This document shows, piece by piece, positions 8,073 to 19,329 of a DNA stretch of 64,000 bases (positions within the stretch are counted from its first letter, which is position 1; each line of letters opens with the position of its first letter). A model generated the notes under the pieces. It saw only the letters and a program-made list of their open reading frames with translations. It did no database searches and was not told where the DNA came from. Origin of the DNA: Halorubellus sp. JP-L1 (lineage in GTDB: Archaea; Halobacteriota; Halobacteria; Halobacteriales; Natrialbaceae); assembly GCF_011440375.1 (NCBI RefSeq), contig NZ_JAAOIR010000001.1, positions 1,639,294 through 1,703,293 of the forward strand, read 5' to 3'. A program made the position numbers and the translations under genes.

Positions 8073-9740
8073 ATGTCAGAACACGGCACCCAGCGAATGA
8101 CGACGCAGTTGCGCGAGCACGCGGAGGACTACCCGCACCTCCAGAACCACCTGGAGGAGTTCCACGCGGAGTTCGGCGAGTACCCGCTGTTCGTGGAGAA
8201 CGTCGGGGACTACGAGGCCGACCGACCGAACGTCTGCTATCGCATCAGCGACGACGTGTTCGTGCAGGTGTACGGCGACCTCGGCGTGAGCAAGACGTAC
8301 TACTGCATCGAACCGCAGCTCGACGACGAGCAGCGCGACGTGTACGCGCAGATCCGCCAGCGCATCCTCGACCGGAGCGTGTCGCGGCCGGCACCCAGCG
8401 ACGACGACGAGTTCGAGACCCACCTAGACGTGCTCTTGGACGAAGTCGTCTCCGTCGGGTCCGCCATCGGGAGTCTCTCGGGCGGCCTCGGCGGGTCCGT
8501 GACCGTCGACCAGCGGACGTACGAGTCGCTTCGATACCACCTCCAGCGCGACATCGTCGGCCTCGGCCCGCTCGACCCCGTGATGACGGACACGCAGAAC
8601 GAGGACATCCACGTCATCGGCCCCCACCAGTGCAACATCGACCACGGGACGTTCGGGATGGTGGAGACGAACGTCGACTTCGGGGACCCGGACGCGTTCA
8701 ACACGTGGCTGCGGAACATGGGCGAACGCATGGACTCGCCGATCAGCGACTCGAACCCGATCGTCGACGCGACGCTCCCGGACGGGTCCCGTATCAACAT
8801 CATCTACTCGGACGACGTCTCCGTGAAGGGGCCGTCGCTCACGATCCGCCAGGGCGACGAGATTCCCCTGTCGATCTTCCAGATCACGAAGTGGGGGACG
8901 CTCTCCCCGGAACTCGCGGCGTACCTCTGGCTCTGCCTGGAGAACGAGCAGACGGTGTTCGTCGTCGGCGAGACCGCCTCGGGGAAGACGACGACGCTCA
9001 ACGCGAGCCTGTCGTTCATCCCGCGGGACTCGAAGATATACACCGCCGAGGACACCGCCGAGGTCATCCCGCCCCACGACACCTGGCAGCAACTCCTCAC
9101 GCGCGAGGGCCAGGGCGACGACGAGTCCAGCGACGTCGACATGTTCGACCTGGTCGCGGCCGCGCTGCGCTCGCGCCCGGACTACATCATCGTCGGGGAG
9201 GTCCGGGGGGCGGAAGGCCAGATGGCGTTCCAGGCCGCCCAGACCGGGCACCCCGTGATGTTGACGTTCCACGCGAGCGACATCGTCTCGATGATCCAGC
9301 GCTTTACCGGCGCGCCCATCAACGTCCCGGAGACGTTCATGGACAACTGCGACGTCGCGCTCTTCCAGAACCGCGTGAAGCAGGGCGACGACGTCCTCCG
9401 CCGAGTCACCTCCGTACAGGAGATCGAGGGGTACAGCGACTACGAGGACGGCGTCATCACGCGCCAGGCGTTCAACTGGGACCCCCGCGAGGACGACGTC
9501 GAGTTCACGGGGCGGAACAACTCGTACGTCCTCGAAGAACAGATCGCGACCCTGCTCGGTTACCAGGACACGCGGAAGATCTACGACGAACTCGATCGGC
9601 GCGCGGAGATCATCCGCCAGCTCATCGACGCGGACGTCCTCGGCTATCACGAGGTGAACGACGCCATCCAGAGCTACCAGCGCGACGGCCTGGAGGGCCT
9701 CCCGATCGACGTCGCGAACCTCCAGAGCGTGACGATGTAG
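8073..9740 (+). CDS. arlI: Archaellum motor ATPase ArlI
   Basis: A 555-residue type II/IV secretion-superfamily ATPase that powers both assembly and rotation. N-terminal domain about 1-230; catalytic domain has Walker A GETASGKTTT (about 303-312), the Asp box IYTAEDTAEVI, Walker B with YIIVGEVRGAEG (about 371-382) and a His box LTFHASD. The C-terminal part (about 450-555) is the helical region seen in ArlI. A GAGGTAAC motif lies just before the ATG at 8073. The next gene, arlJ, starts 4 nt after the stop. Confidence 0.95.
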   Translation: MSEHGTQRMTTQLREHAEDYPHLQNHLEEFHAEFGEYPLFVENVGDYEADRPNVCYRISDDVFVQVYGDLGVSKTYYCIEPQLDDEQRDVYAQIRQRILDRSVSRPAPSDDDEFETHLDVLLDEVVSVGSAIGSLSGGLGGSVTVDQRTYESLRYHLQRDIVGLGPLDPVMTDTQNEDIHVIGPHQCNIDHGTFGMVETNVDFGDPDAFNTWLRNMGERMDSPISDSNPIVDATLPDGSRINIIYSDDVSVKGPSLTIRQGDEIPLSIFQITKWGTLSPELAAYLWLCLENEQTVFVVGETASGKTTTLNASLSFIPRDSKIYTAEDTAEVIPPHDTWQQLLTREGQGDDESSDVDMFDLVAAALRSRPDYIIVGEVRGAEGQMAFQAAQTGHPVMLTFHASDIVSMIQRFTGAPINVPETFMDNCDVALFQNRVKQGDDVLRRVTSVQEIEGYSDYEDGVITRQAFNWDPREDDVEFTGRNNSYVLEEQIATLLGYQDTRKIYDELDRRAEIIRQLIDADVLGYHEVNDAIQSYQRDGLEGLPIDVANLQSVTM

Positions 9741-9744
9741 GGCC

Positions 9745-11463
9745 ATGTCGACGGCACAGCAACCCGACGGCGAGGTGTCGGTCCGGTCGGTCCTCGAGGA
9801 CCTCCAGCAGTCCTATCGGCGGATGGAGATGCCGATGCGGACGTACCTCCTCGCGGTCGTCCTGCCGGCGGTGCTGTTCGCGGTCGGCTCCGTCGCCGCC
9901 GCGCTCCTCGTCTCGCTCCCCATCACGGTCGCGGGGCCGCTCGTCGGCCTCGGCGCGTTCTCCGTGTTCGCGGCGCTCCTGTACCCGAAGGCCGTCCAGG
10001 ACCGCAGCCGCAAGCAGATCCGGCAGCGCTTCCACCTCTTCTTGACCCACATCACGGTGCTGTCGATGACGAACATCAACCGCGTCGAGATCTTCCGCAC
10101 CCTGGCGGGCGAGGACGAGTACCAGGCGCTCGCCGACGAGATGGGGCATCTGGTCGCGCTCGTCGACACGTGGAATCAGAGCCTCGACGACGCGTGCCGG
10201 ATGCGCGCGAACCAGGTGAACTCGGACTTGCTGTCCGACTTCCTGGAGCGACTCGCGTACACCGTCGGGAGCGGCCAGCAGATAAGCGAGTTCCTGATGG
10301 ACGAACAGGACTCCATCATCCAGCAGTTCGTCATCCGGTACGAGGCGGACCTGAACAAGCTCGACGTGATGAAGGAACTGTACCTGTCGATGATGCTGTC
10401 GACGGCGTTCGTGCTCGTGTTCGCGATCGTCATCCCCGTCATCGTCGGCATCGACCCGACGCTCGCGGTCGGCGCCGTCATCGGGCTGTTCGTCATCGTC
10501 CAGGCTGGGTTCGTGTACGCGGTCCACACGATCTCGCCGCACGACCCGCTCTGGTACCGCGAGCCCGAGTCGCTGACGTATCCGCTCGCGCACGTGAAGG
10601 CCCGGCTCGCCCTCGGGATCGGGCTGTCGGTCGTGACGTCCGCGGCGGTCGCGGTCGTCCTCCTCGGGTACGCGCCCGTCGCGACGGACGTCCTCCCGCT
10701 GCCGGTGATGGTCGCACTCCCGGTGACGCCACTCATCATCCCCGGGTGGAGCGTGCGGAAGGAGGAACGACGCGTACAGGTGCGCGACGAGGAGTTCCCG
10801 AGCTTCGTGCGGGCACTGGGTGCCGTCGAGTCCGTCAAGCAGTCCTCGACGGGGAGCGTCCTCGAGAGTCTCCGGAAGAAGGACTTCGGGGCGCTCACGA
10901 AGAACATCGACAACCTCTACAAGCGACTGCACATGCGCATCGACACGAACAGGTCGTGGCACCTGTTCGCGGCCGAGACTGGATCCTTCCTCATCCAGAA
11001 GTTCGGCGACATGTACGTCGAGGGCCGCCGGATGGGCGGGGAACCGAAGGTCCTCGGGCAGGTGATCTCGCGGAACCACAGTCAAGTGATGAAAGTCCGC
11101 GAGCAACGCAAGCAGGCGACGACGACCCTCATCGGCGTCCTCTACGGGCTGACGGCGGCGTCCGTGTTCGCGTTCTTCGTCGGCCTGGAGACCGTCGAGA
11201 TGATGATCGACATCATGGACGACATGGGCGACCTCGGGCGGATGAGTTTCCTCATCAGCACGGAGGGGTACGACCTCCAGGTCATCGAGTTCCTCCTGCT
11301 CCTCACCGTGCTCCTGAACGCGCTGCTGTCGTCGGTGATGGTGCGCGTGAGCGACCGCGGCCACCAGGTCAGCGGGTACGTGCACTTCGTCGCGTTGACG
11401 TGGACGGGCGCGCTCACCGCAGTCGTGACGCGGATGGTCGTCGACGCACTCATCACGGTGTGA
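9745..11463 (+). CDS. arlJ: Archaellum membrane platform protein ArlJ
   Basis: A 572-residue polytopic membrane protein homologous to TadC/PilC platforms. Two membrane helices lie near the N-terminus (YLLAVVLPAVLFAVGSVAAA and PLVGLGAFSVFAALLY), several in the middle (about 210-270 and 285-340) and several at the C-terminus (about 465-570). Between them are charged cytoplasmic T2SSF domains. ArlJ anchors ArlI and ArlH. It is the last gene of the tight operon; the next gene has its own promoter signal. Confidence 0.93.
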   Translation: MSTAQQPDGEVSVRSVLEDLQQSYRRMEMPMRTYLLAVVLPAVLFAVGSVAAALLVSLPITVAGPLVGLGAFSVFAALLYPKAVQDRSRKQIRQRFHLFLTHITVLSMTNINRVEIFRTLAGEDEYQALADEMGHLVALVDTWNQSLDDACRMRANQVNSDLLSDFLERLAYTVGSGQQISEFLMDEQDSIIQQFVIRYEADLNKLDVMKELYLSMMLSTAFVLVFAIVIPVIVGIDPTLAVGAVIGLFVIVQAGFVYAVHTISPHDPLWYREPESLTYPLAHVKARLALGIGLSVVTSAAVAVVLLGYAPVATDVLPLPVMVALPVTPLIIPGWSVRKEERRVQVRDEEFPSFVRALGAVESVKQSSTGSVLESLRKKDFGALTKNIDNLYKRLHMRIDTNRSWHLFAAETGSFLIQKFGDMYVEGRRMGGEPKVLGQVISRNHSQVMKVREQRKQATTTLIGVLYGLTAASVFAFFVGLETVEMMIDIMDDMGDLGRMSFLISTEGYDLQVIEFLLLLTVLLNALLSSVMVRVSDRGHQVSGYVHFVALTWTGALTAVVTRMVVDALITV

Positions 11464-11520
11464 TCGACCGCGGGCGGCGGGGTTGCGGGCGACGACTCAG
11501 TTCTCGATTTCGCGCGACGA

Positions 11521-11528
11521 TTTATGGG
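11521..11528 (+). promoter_or_regulatory. TATA-like box for the detached arlD gene
   Basis: TTTATGGG is centred about 29 nt before the ATG at 11554. This is the spacing of a haloarchaeal TATA box with a leaderless transcript. It argues that the ATG inside this box (11524) is not the start codon. Confidence 0.5.
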
Positions 11529-11553
11529 GACGGCGTGGCGAGTACTCGCAAGG

Positions 11554-11991
11554 ATGGAGCGCGAGAAACCGTACCTGGACTCGCTGGCGCAGACGCCAGA
11601 CCAGATGGAGGCGACGATGCAGTGGGCGCGGTATCTCGGCGAGACGTTCGGGACGAGTGGCGCGCTGAACTGTCTCCGGTACTACGAGCGCATGGGCTGG
11701 ATCTCCGGCGGGGTCCGCGAGGAGATGATCCGGTACATCCGCGGACTGTCGCTCGCGGAGATCCACAACAAGAAGTACGACGAGCCGGCGACCCTGGAGT
11801 ACCCACTGGAGACGCTGTCGGGGACGCCGTTCGGGACGCACGCGCGGTCGCTGAAGTACGTCGCGAAGATCGCCGGCGACGACCTCGAGGAGCACCTGAT
11901 GCTCGCCCGACTCGCGGAGCGCCGCGTCGACAAGCAACTCGGCGACCGCCCGGCGCGCAGCGAGGTCGTCGAGGCCATCGGCGACGACTGA
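11554..11991 (+). CDS. arlD: Stand-alone FlaD/E-domain archaellum protein (ArlD-like)
   Basis: A 145-residue soluble protein beginning MEREKPYLDSLAQTPDQME. The first half (ATMQWARYLGETF, ALNCLRYYERMGWIS, VREEMIRYIRGLSL) is the same FlaD/E domain as the C-terminus of ArlCE. It likely belongs to the cytosolic motor ring. It lies 90 nt after arlJ on the same strand but has its own TATA-like sequence, so expression may be separate. A start 30 nt upstream (11524) is possible in frame but would place the start inside the TATA-like motif. The C-terminus ends EVVEAIGDD. Confidence 0.78.
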   Translation: MEREKPYLDSLAQTPDQMEATMQWARYLGETFGTSGALNCLRYYERMGWISGGVREEMIRYIRGLSLAEIHNKKYDEPATLEYPLETLSGTPFGTHARSLKYVAKIAGDDLEEHLMLARLAERRVDKQLGDRPARSEVVEAIGDD

Positions 11992-12381
11992 CTCCGAGAC
12001 GGTCGGTTCCGACCGATCCCGTTCCGGCAGCCGGTTGCGTCGCCACCACGGTTCCTGCGCGTGATTCTCACGCACGCCCCAGCGGTATTCATTATGGTAT
12101 TCTTATACACTTTACCGTCGTTTTTAGTTTCTGTATCGAGTTTCGATTCACCAGAACACCATATATACGACTTCTTTCGCAGGAATTCGACGATCCCTCC
12201 ATTCTTCGTGCAGCCAATAATTCCTCCGAAATTAACCTGTCACGTATCATATAACGGCCACACCACTTATGTGGGATAGCTACAATGAACGAGTACACTC
12301 TGGAACGGTCTCTTGGCACGCTACGTGGGTACGTGGGTCGTGTCTCAGGGGGAGGCCGGTACGGAGGGAAGGTGACGACTG
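11992..12381. other. AT-rich island upstream of the PadR regulator
   Basis: Bases about 12085-12290 are much richer in A+T than anything nearby, with runs such as TTCTTATACACTTTA and CCATATATACG. No open frame here looks like a protein. CACTTATGTGG near 12262-12272 is the best TATA candidate for the gene at 12382. This region probably holds several binding sites, or is a remnant of foreign DNA. Confidence 0.55.
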
Positions 12382-12885
12382 ATGTATGAGGATTCCAACG
12401 CACAAAGCGTGTTCGACGAACTGACCGCATCGGCATCAAACGACGGAGACGAGGACAACGAGGTGGAGTTGCTCATCGGATCCACGCCGAAGGCCGACGA
12501 CAAGACCGTCGAGCGGGAGCTCGACGAGATGCTCCAGGACGTCCGGGCGGCACTCCCGACCGACGACGTCGACTTCGAGGAGGACATCGTCAAGGAGAAC
12601 CTCGACGAGATCCTGCTCATGCTCATCTCGCTCCGCGGCGAGACTCACGGCAAGGAGCTCATCTCCGACCTCACCCGGCTGTTCGACGCACAGCTCAGCC
12701 CCGGGACCGTCTACCCGAGCCTCCACCAGCTCGAGGAGGAAGACGTCCTCAAGATGCACAAGAAGGTGCGCACGAAGGAGTACTCGATCGACGACGAACG
12801 CGAGGTCCGCGAGACCGTCGAACGAACGATGGTCCAGCACCTCGCCTTCGGCTTCCTGCTGTACTCCTTCCTCCCGCGCCTCTAG
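12382..12885 (+). CDS. PadR-family transcriptional regulator next to the archaellum locus
   Basis: A 167-residue DNA-binding protein. The N-terminal 65 residues are acidic with a predicted helix (ADDKTVERELDEMLQDVRAAL). The C-terminal two thirds is a PadR-type winged helix: LDEILLMLISLRGETHGKELI (helix 1-2), LSPGTVYPSLHQLEEEDVL (recognition helix and following helix) and a beta wing KVRTKEYSI. A last hydrophobic helix (VQHLAFGFLLYSFL) would dimerise. GGAGGG occurs upstream. I recall close relatives adjacent to haloarchaeal archaellum genes, which suggests control of motility, but the target is not proven. The long AT-rich promoter implies complex regulation. Confidence 0.8.
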   Translation: MYEDSNAQSVFDELTASASNDGDEDNEVELLIGSTPKADDKTVERELDEMLQDVRAALPTDDVDFEEDIVKENLDEILLMLISLRGETHGKELISDLTRLFDAQLSPGTVYPSLHQLEEEDVLKMHKKVRTKEYSIDDEREVRETVERTMVQHLAFGFLLYSFLPRL

Positions 12886-12995
12886 CGCCCCGATACCCCC
12901 GCGAACCCGACGACCGCGCCGCGACGACTCCCGCTCCGACACCTCACAGCGACCGCTTCACTCCCCCGCAGCCGCCCGAGCCCGTCCCGACCGCT

Positions 12996-13433
12996 TCACT
13001 CGCCGCCGTCGATGGACTCCGCGATGTCCGCGAGGCTCTCGTCCGGCGACTCCACCGACGTGTAGAACTCCTTCTGCCCGGGCGCACGCAGCCCGTAGAG
13101 GAACCCCTCCTCGACGACGTCGACGAGCACGGACCCGCCAGGCTGTCGGTTCGCCGCCTCGCACCACGGCCCGAGACGGTCCTCGCCCGACCGCTCGCGC
13201 GCCGCCTCGGGCGTATCGAACGCGCCCGCGAGCAGGTACGTGTCGTCAGTGAGGTGGCGCTTGACCTCCGCGTGTCGGGTGTCGCCGTCGAGGACGACCC
13301 GCACCACGTCGCCCGCCGGGAAGCGCTCCATCTCCGCTTCCGGGATCTCCACTCGCAACCGATCCATCGCACCGTGCTTCACGAGCGTCGCTCGCACCGT
13401 GGGCACGGCGTCCGAAGAAACGCGGTCGACCAT
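12996..13433 (-). CDS. DUF7112 family protein
   Basis: A 145-residue acidic soluble protein starting MVDRVSSDAVPTVRATLVKHG. The pattern (a VRATL start, FPAGDVVRVVLDGDTRHAEV, WCEAANRQPGGSVLVDVVE, FLYGLRAPG, ESPDESLADIAESIDGG) fits the haloarchaeal DUF7112 family as I remember it. No catalytic motif is obvious. The beta-rich centre may be a double-psi barrel-like fold, which is speculation. The open frame continues upstream to 13568 in Arg-rich shadow sequence, so the ATG at 13433 is chosen. It lies downstream of the S6e gene on the same strand, about 175 nt past its stop. Confidence 0.65.
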   Translation of the reverse strand: MVDRVSSDAVPTVRATLVKHGAMDRLRVEIPEAEMERFPAGDVVRVVLDGDTRHAEVKRHLTDDTYLLAGAFDTPEAARERSGEDRLGPWCEAANRQPGGSVLVDVVEEGFLYGLRAPGQKEFYTSVESPDESLADIAESIDGGE

Positions 13434-13608
13434 GCCCCCCCGTCGGGGACGCCGACGCCTAAACCCGTCGCTCCCGGAACGAGTCAGCGAGCGCGGTGCG
13501 CGCCGAGGGCGAAGGCCCTCAGGAAACCTACGACGCACCCCGCTCGAGAAGCGGGACCGCTGTACCATCGTCGACTGCGCTTCGTCGTCGACCGTACGTC
13601 GTCGTCGA

Positions 13609-14034
13609 CTACTCCTCGTCGTCGCCGTCGCCGTCGCCGTCGTCGCCGTCGTCGAGTCCGAGGAGGGACTCGACGGACTCGTCGCCGCGCTCGGTGACGG
13701 TCGCGTTCACCTGGACGACCGCGTCGCTGATCTCCGCGCCGCGGACGGTCACGCGCTTGCGCTTGCCCTCGCGGTCCTGACGGTAGCCGACGCCGTCCTC
13801 CTTCATCAGGACCTCCTTGAGGTTCGGGCCGGAGACGTCGCCGCGCATCGGGCGACCGGCCTCGTCGCTCCCGCCGGTGATCTCGAGCGTGTACCCGTCG
13901 AGGCCGACGGCAGCGCCGTCGACGTCGTCGCCGATCTCCTTCCCGACGAATCGGTTCGCGTCCTGTCCATCGACCTCGAGCTGGTGTGCGAGCCCGGACT
14001 CGGGGTCTCCAACTACGACGTTGAAACTGGGCAT
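13609..14034 (-). CDS. rps6e: 30S ribosomal protein S6e
   Basis: A 141-residue ribosomal protein. It starts [20 protein letters not shown] and contains the family hallmarks GKEIGD and [17 protein letters not shown], followed by a basic segment ([16 protein letters not shown]). The last 15 residues are an Asp/Gly acidic tail, typical of haloarchaeal ribosomal proteins. It binds 16S rRNA in the small subunit. The open frame extends well upstream, but the ATG at 14034 matches the family start. Confidence 0.93.
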   Translation of the reverse strand: MPSFNVVVGDPESGLAHQLEVDGQDANRFVGKEIGDDVDGAAVGLDGYTLEITGGSDEAGRPMRGDVSGPNLKEVLMKEDGVGYRQDREGKRKRVTVRGAEISDAVVQVNATVTERGDESVESLLGLDDGDDGDGDGDDEE

Positions 14035-14165
14035 GGAGGGAAAGAGACGGAGCGCGTAAAAAACACCATCGAAACCCGCTTCGCGCCGACCGCGAGCGGG
14101 CGTCGGGTTCGGTCCGGAGTGCGACTCCGACGATGGTGCGACCGATCCGGGGTCGATGCGGCCGG

Positions 14166-14239
14166 GTTGCCGACGCACGTATGGGGGTCGACCGCGAACC
14201 GAGTTGCCGACGCACGTATGGGGGTCGACCGCGAACGGT
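14166..14239. repeat. Two tandem copies of a 37-bp unit
   Basis: The unit begins GTTGCCGACGCACGTATGGG and is repeated at 14166-14202 and 14203-14239 with differences only in the last bases. It lies between the S6e start and the hypothetical gene that starts at 14245. Confidence 0.85.
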
Positions 14240-14244
14240 GACGC

Positions 14245-14538
14245 GTGCAACCGGGTCGCCTGGAGCTGGAACTGGAGCGCGAGTTCGGCGGGGAGGCGAA
14301 GGTCGTCGTCAGGCAGGCCGTCGACCTCCGCGACAGCGGCTACTACCGCGAGGACGTCGGCGCGACGCTCGACGTCGACGTCGTCGTCGAGAACCTCCGG
14401 GACGCACCCGACGAGTGCACGAACGCGGTCGAGCGCTGGAACTGGTGGGTGGGCGCGCTCGCCATCGCGTACGGCGATCACTACGCGCAGTTCACCGTCC
14501 GGCGGCCGCCGGACGTCGGGAAGGACCCGTACCGGTAG
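14245..14538 (+). CDS. Conserved haloarchaeal hypothetical protein
   Basis: A 97-residue protein with a probable GTG start. Notable blocks are [38 protein letters not shown] and [18 protein letters not shown] (quoted in parts), ending PDVGKDPYR. The WNWWVGAL segment suggests a hydrophobic core or membrane contact, but it is too short and charged for a clear membrane helix. I recall similar small haloarchaeal proteins without assigned function. The GTG lies just 5 nt after the 37-bp tandem repeat, so the repeat may have altered its upstream region. Confidence 0.6.
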   Translation: MQPGRLELELEREFGGEAKVVVRQAVDLRDSGYYREDVGATLDVDVVVENLRDAPDECTNAVERWNWWVGALAIAYGDHYAQFTVRRPPDVGKDPYR

Positions 14539-16997
<2,459 letters not shown>

Positions 16998-17140
16998 AAC
17001 GCCACACCCCTCGCCGCGGGCCGTCGAGCGAGTCGAACCGGACGGTTTCGACGCGAACGACCGAGCAGCAGTATTTTACACCCCATAACTCTCGTTTTTT
17101 ACCAGTACTTCTTAACGGTGCCAGCGAGACACTCGCTCGT

Positions 17141-17713
17141 ATGGCAACACGTGACACGCTAGACACGGAGATCTTCGGTCGCGGCGTCTCGTTCGAGTAC
17201 TCCGAGCACTGGGTCGGCTACTCGCTGTTCCTGCTTCGGATCGTCATGGGTTGGACGCTCCTCCAGGGCGGACTCACGAAGCTCGTGACGTACCTCGACG
17301 GCAACCCCGATAACAACTGGACGGCCGCAGGCTACCTCCAGAACGCCGTCCCCGAGGGGAACCCGTTCATGGGACTCTGGATGGACATGGCTGGAAGCCC
17401 CCTCGTCGACATGCTCAACATGTGGGGGCTCACGCTCGCCGGGCTCGCGCTCATCGTCGGCGCGTTCGTCCGCTTCAGCGCGTTCTGGGGCGCCATCATG
17501 ATGCTGTTCTACTGGGCGGCAGCCCTCACCGGCGGCCTCATGGAGGGCCTCCCCGTCGCGCACGGCTGGGTCGTCGACGATCACATCGTCTACGCGCTGC
17601 TCCTGTTCGGCCTCGGTGCTCTCGGCGCCGGCCGCATCCTCGGCGTCGACAGCTACCTCGAGGACACCGGCGTCGTCAGGAACAACCCCTGGCTGAAGTA
17701 CCTCCTCGGCTGA
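17141..17713 (+). CDS. DoxX-family membrane protein
   Basis: A 190-residue membrane protein with four hydrophobic segments: about 25-45 (SLFLLRIVMGWTLLQGGLTK), 85-110, 115-140 and 145-165. It fits the DoxX family, which in some archaea is a subunit of thiosulfate:quinone oxidoreductase and elsewhere a redox or lipid-linked protein. The start at 17141 is preceded by ACTTCTTAACGG, a TATA-like patch about 30 nt upstream. It follows katG by about 140 nt but has its own promoter signals. Function in this organism is not defined. Confidence 0.82.
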   Translation: MATRDTLDTEIFGRGVSFEYSEHWVGYSLFLLRIVMGWTLLQGGLTKLVTYLDGNPDNNWTAAGYLQNAVPEGNPFMGLWMDMAGSPLVDMLNMWGLTLAGLALIVGAFVRFSAFWGAIMMLFYWAAALTGGLMEGLPVAHGWVVDDHIVYALLLFGLGALGAGRILGVDSYLEDTGVVRNNPWLKYLLG

Positions 17714-17773
17714 AGGACCGTCTCGCTGACGGCGACGCGTCGACGTTTCCGCGCCGCCGCTGTCGGCCCCGTC

Positions 17774-18682
17774 CTACCCCGGGTCGGGGTCGTAGCCGTC
17801 GCCGACGCGGAGGTCGAGCGCGCCCGGCTTTACGGAGAGGTCGAGACCGTCGTGTTCGGCGAGTTCGCCGTCGCGACTGAACCGGATCGGGTGGTCGGCG
17901 GTGACGTGGAGCTCGCTCGCCTGGAGGTGCGTGACGCCCGGCGTGTCCTGGCCGAGCAGTCGCTGGCCGATGGCTTCGGCGACGACGTTCGGCGCGGGCA
18001 TCTGTTCGACGACGGCGACGTCGAACACGCCGTCCTCCACGTCGCCCTGGCCGCCCTCGGCGACGAACCGGCGGGCGTTCCCGACGAGCAAGCAGAGGGC
18101 CTCGCCCGTCCACGTCTCCGTCCCCGACTCGGTGACGGCCTCCAGTTCGATGTCGAGGCCGTTCCACTCGATCGCCTCCTGTGCGCCCGTGACGACGAAC
18201 GCGAGCGGCCCGAGGCGCGCCTTCAGGTCGCCGCTCGCGGAGAGGCTCGCGTCCGCCGGGAACCCCGCGATGGTGGAGACGAGGAACGGTTCGCCGTCCG
18301 CGAACCCGACGTCGACGCTCCTGACGTCGCCGGTGTCCGCGACCTCGACGCCCGCGCGGACGCCGTCGACGCCGACGTTCCCCGCGAGCAGGTTCGCGGT
18401 GCCGACGGGAACGACCGAGAACGTGACGTCGCCGAGCGCGTCCGCGGCCGCGAGCCCGCGAACGACCTCGTTGACGGTGCCGTCGCCGCCGCAGACGCAG
18501 AGTTCGCTGACGCCGTCGGCGGCGGCGTCGCGCGCCAACGCGACCGCGTCGCCCTCGCCCGCGGTTCGCTCGACCTCGAACCCACGCCCCGAGAGCAGGC
18601 GCTCGACGTAGTCGGCGTGGTCGCCGCTCCCGCTCGCGGGGTTGACGATCGCTCGACGCGACCCCTGGTACACGGCCGCCAC
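17774..18682 (-). CDS. YegS/DAG-kinase-family lipid kinase
   Basis: About 302 residues. The N-terminal NAD/DAG-kinase domain has VNPASGSGDHAD, the GGDGTVNEV active-site loop and VPVGTANLLA. The C-terminal beta-sandwich domain ends near RVGDGYDPDPG. The family phosphorylates diacylglycerol, sphingoid or related lipids; an archaeal ether lipid is the likely substrate here. No ATG lies near the domain start. Two in-frame GTG codons, at 18682 and 18673, are both plausible; I used the first. The frame remains open to 19042 but that part is antisense to the TspO gene. It is divergent from TspO. Confidence 0.8.
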   Translation of the reverse strand: MAAVYQGSRRAIVNPASGSGDHADYVERLLSGRGFEVERTAGEGDAVALARDAAADGVSELCVCGGDGTVNEVVRGLAAADALGDVTFSVVPVGTANLLAGNVGVDGVRAGVEVADTGDVRSVDVGFADGEPFLVSTIAGFPADASLSASGDLKARLGPLAFVVTGAQEAIEWNGLDIELEAVTESGTETWTGEALCLLVGNARRFVAEGGQGDVEDGVFDVAVVEQMPAPNVVAEAIGQRLLGQDTPGVTHLQASELHVTADHPIRFSRDGELAEHDGLDLSVKPGALDLRVGDGYDPDPG

Positions 18683-18787
18683 GACGCCCCCGGCGGGCGT
18701 AATTCCATCGACTCGCTGCGGTGGGACGTCGGACTGCCGGCGCTGGTACGCACCCGTTATTTCTGCGACGAACCCGTATGCCGCTTC

Positions 18788-19294
18788 ATGAGCGCGCAGA
18801 CAGGCGACGCCGCGGACGGCCTCGGTCGCGACGACGTCCCGGGATTGCTCGTCGCCGTCGTCGCCGTCGAACTCGTCGGCAGCGCCCCCGCGGTGGTCAC
18901 CGCGAGCGACGTCGCGACCTGGTACCCGACGCTCGCCGCGCCGCCGCTCACGCCCCCGTCGTGGGTGTTCGGGCCGGTGTGGACGGTGCTGTTCGCCGCG
19001 ATCGGCACCGCCGCGTACCTCGTCTACCGCGACCGAGCACACTCGTGGCGGTCACGAGCACTCGGCCTCTTCGGCGCGCAGATGGCGTTCAACGTGGCGT
19101 GGTCGTTCGCGTTCTTCGGCGCGCAGTCGCCCGCGTTGGGGCTCGTCGTCATTCTCGTGCTGGACGTGCTCGTCGTCGCCACCGTCGTCGCGTTCCGGCG
19201 CGTCGACCGTCGCGCTGCGGTCCTCCTCGTGCCGTACCTCGCGTGGGTGCTGTTCGCGACGTACCTCACCGCCGGGTTCTGGTACCTGAACTGA
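18788..19294 (+). CDS. tspO: TspO/MBR-family membrane protein
   Basis: A 168-residue protein with five predicted membrane helices. Diagnostic TspO features are the WYPTLAAPPLTPPSWVFGPVW block (partial quote WYPTLAAPPLTPPSW), NVAWSFAFFG and YLAWVLFATYLTAGFWYLN. TspO proteins bind porphyrins and related tetrapyrroles and are tied to stress and light regulation. Haloarchaea often encode one near carotenoid or photolyase genes; here the neighbours are a lipid kinase and DUF21. The start ATG at 18788 is in good position for a leaderless transcript (CCCGTTATTTC about 30 nt upstream). Confidence 0.88.
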   Translation: MSAQTGDAADGLGRDDVPGLLVAVVAVELVGSAPAVVTASDVATWYPTLAAPPLTPPSWVFGPVWTVLFAAIGTAAYLVYRDRAHSWRSRALGLFGAQMAFNVAWSFAFFGAQSPALGLVVILVLDVLVVATVVAFRRVDRRAAVLLVPYLAWVLFATYLTAGFWYLN

Positions 19295-19329
19295 CGACGC
19301 GATCGCCCCGGGAGGAGTCCCTTCCGGCG

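Noticed and set aside
9622..11385. A 587-codon minus-strand frame opposite arlJ
   Set aside because: Composition is Arg/His/Asp/Val mirror of arlJ codons; arlJ itself is clearly recognised on the plus strand.
12061..12279. A 72-codon frame in the AT-rich island
   Set aside because: Composition follows the AT-rich DNA, with no start signal or domain; it is non-acidic and unlike any neighbouring protein.
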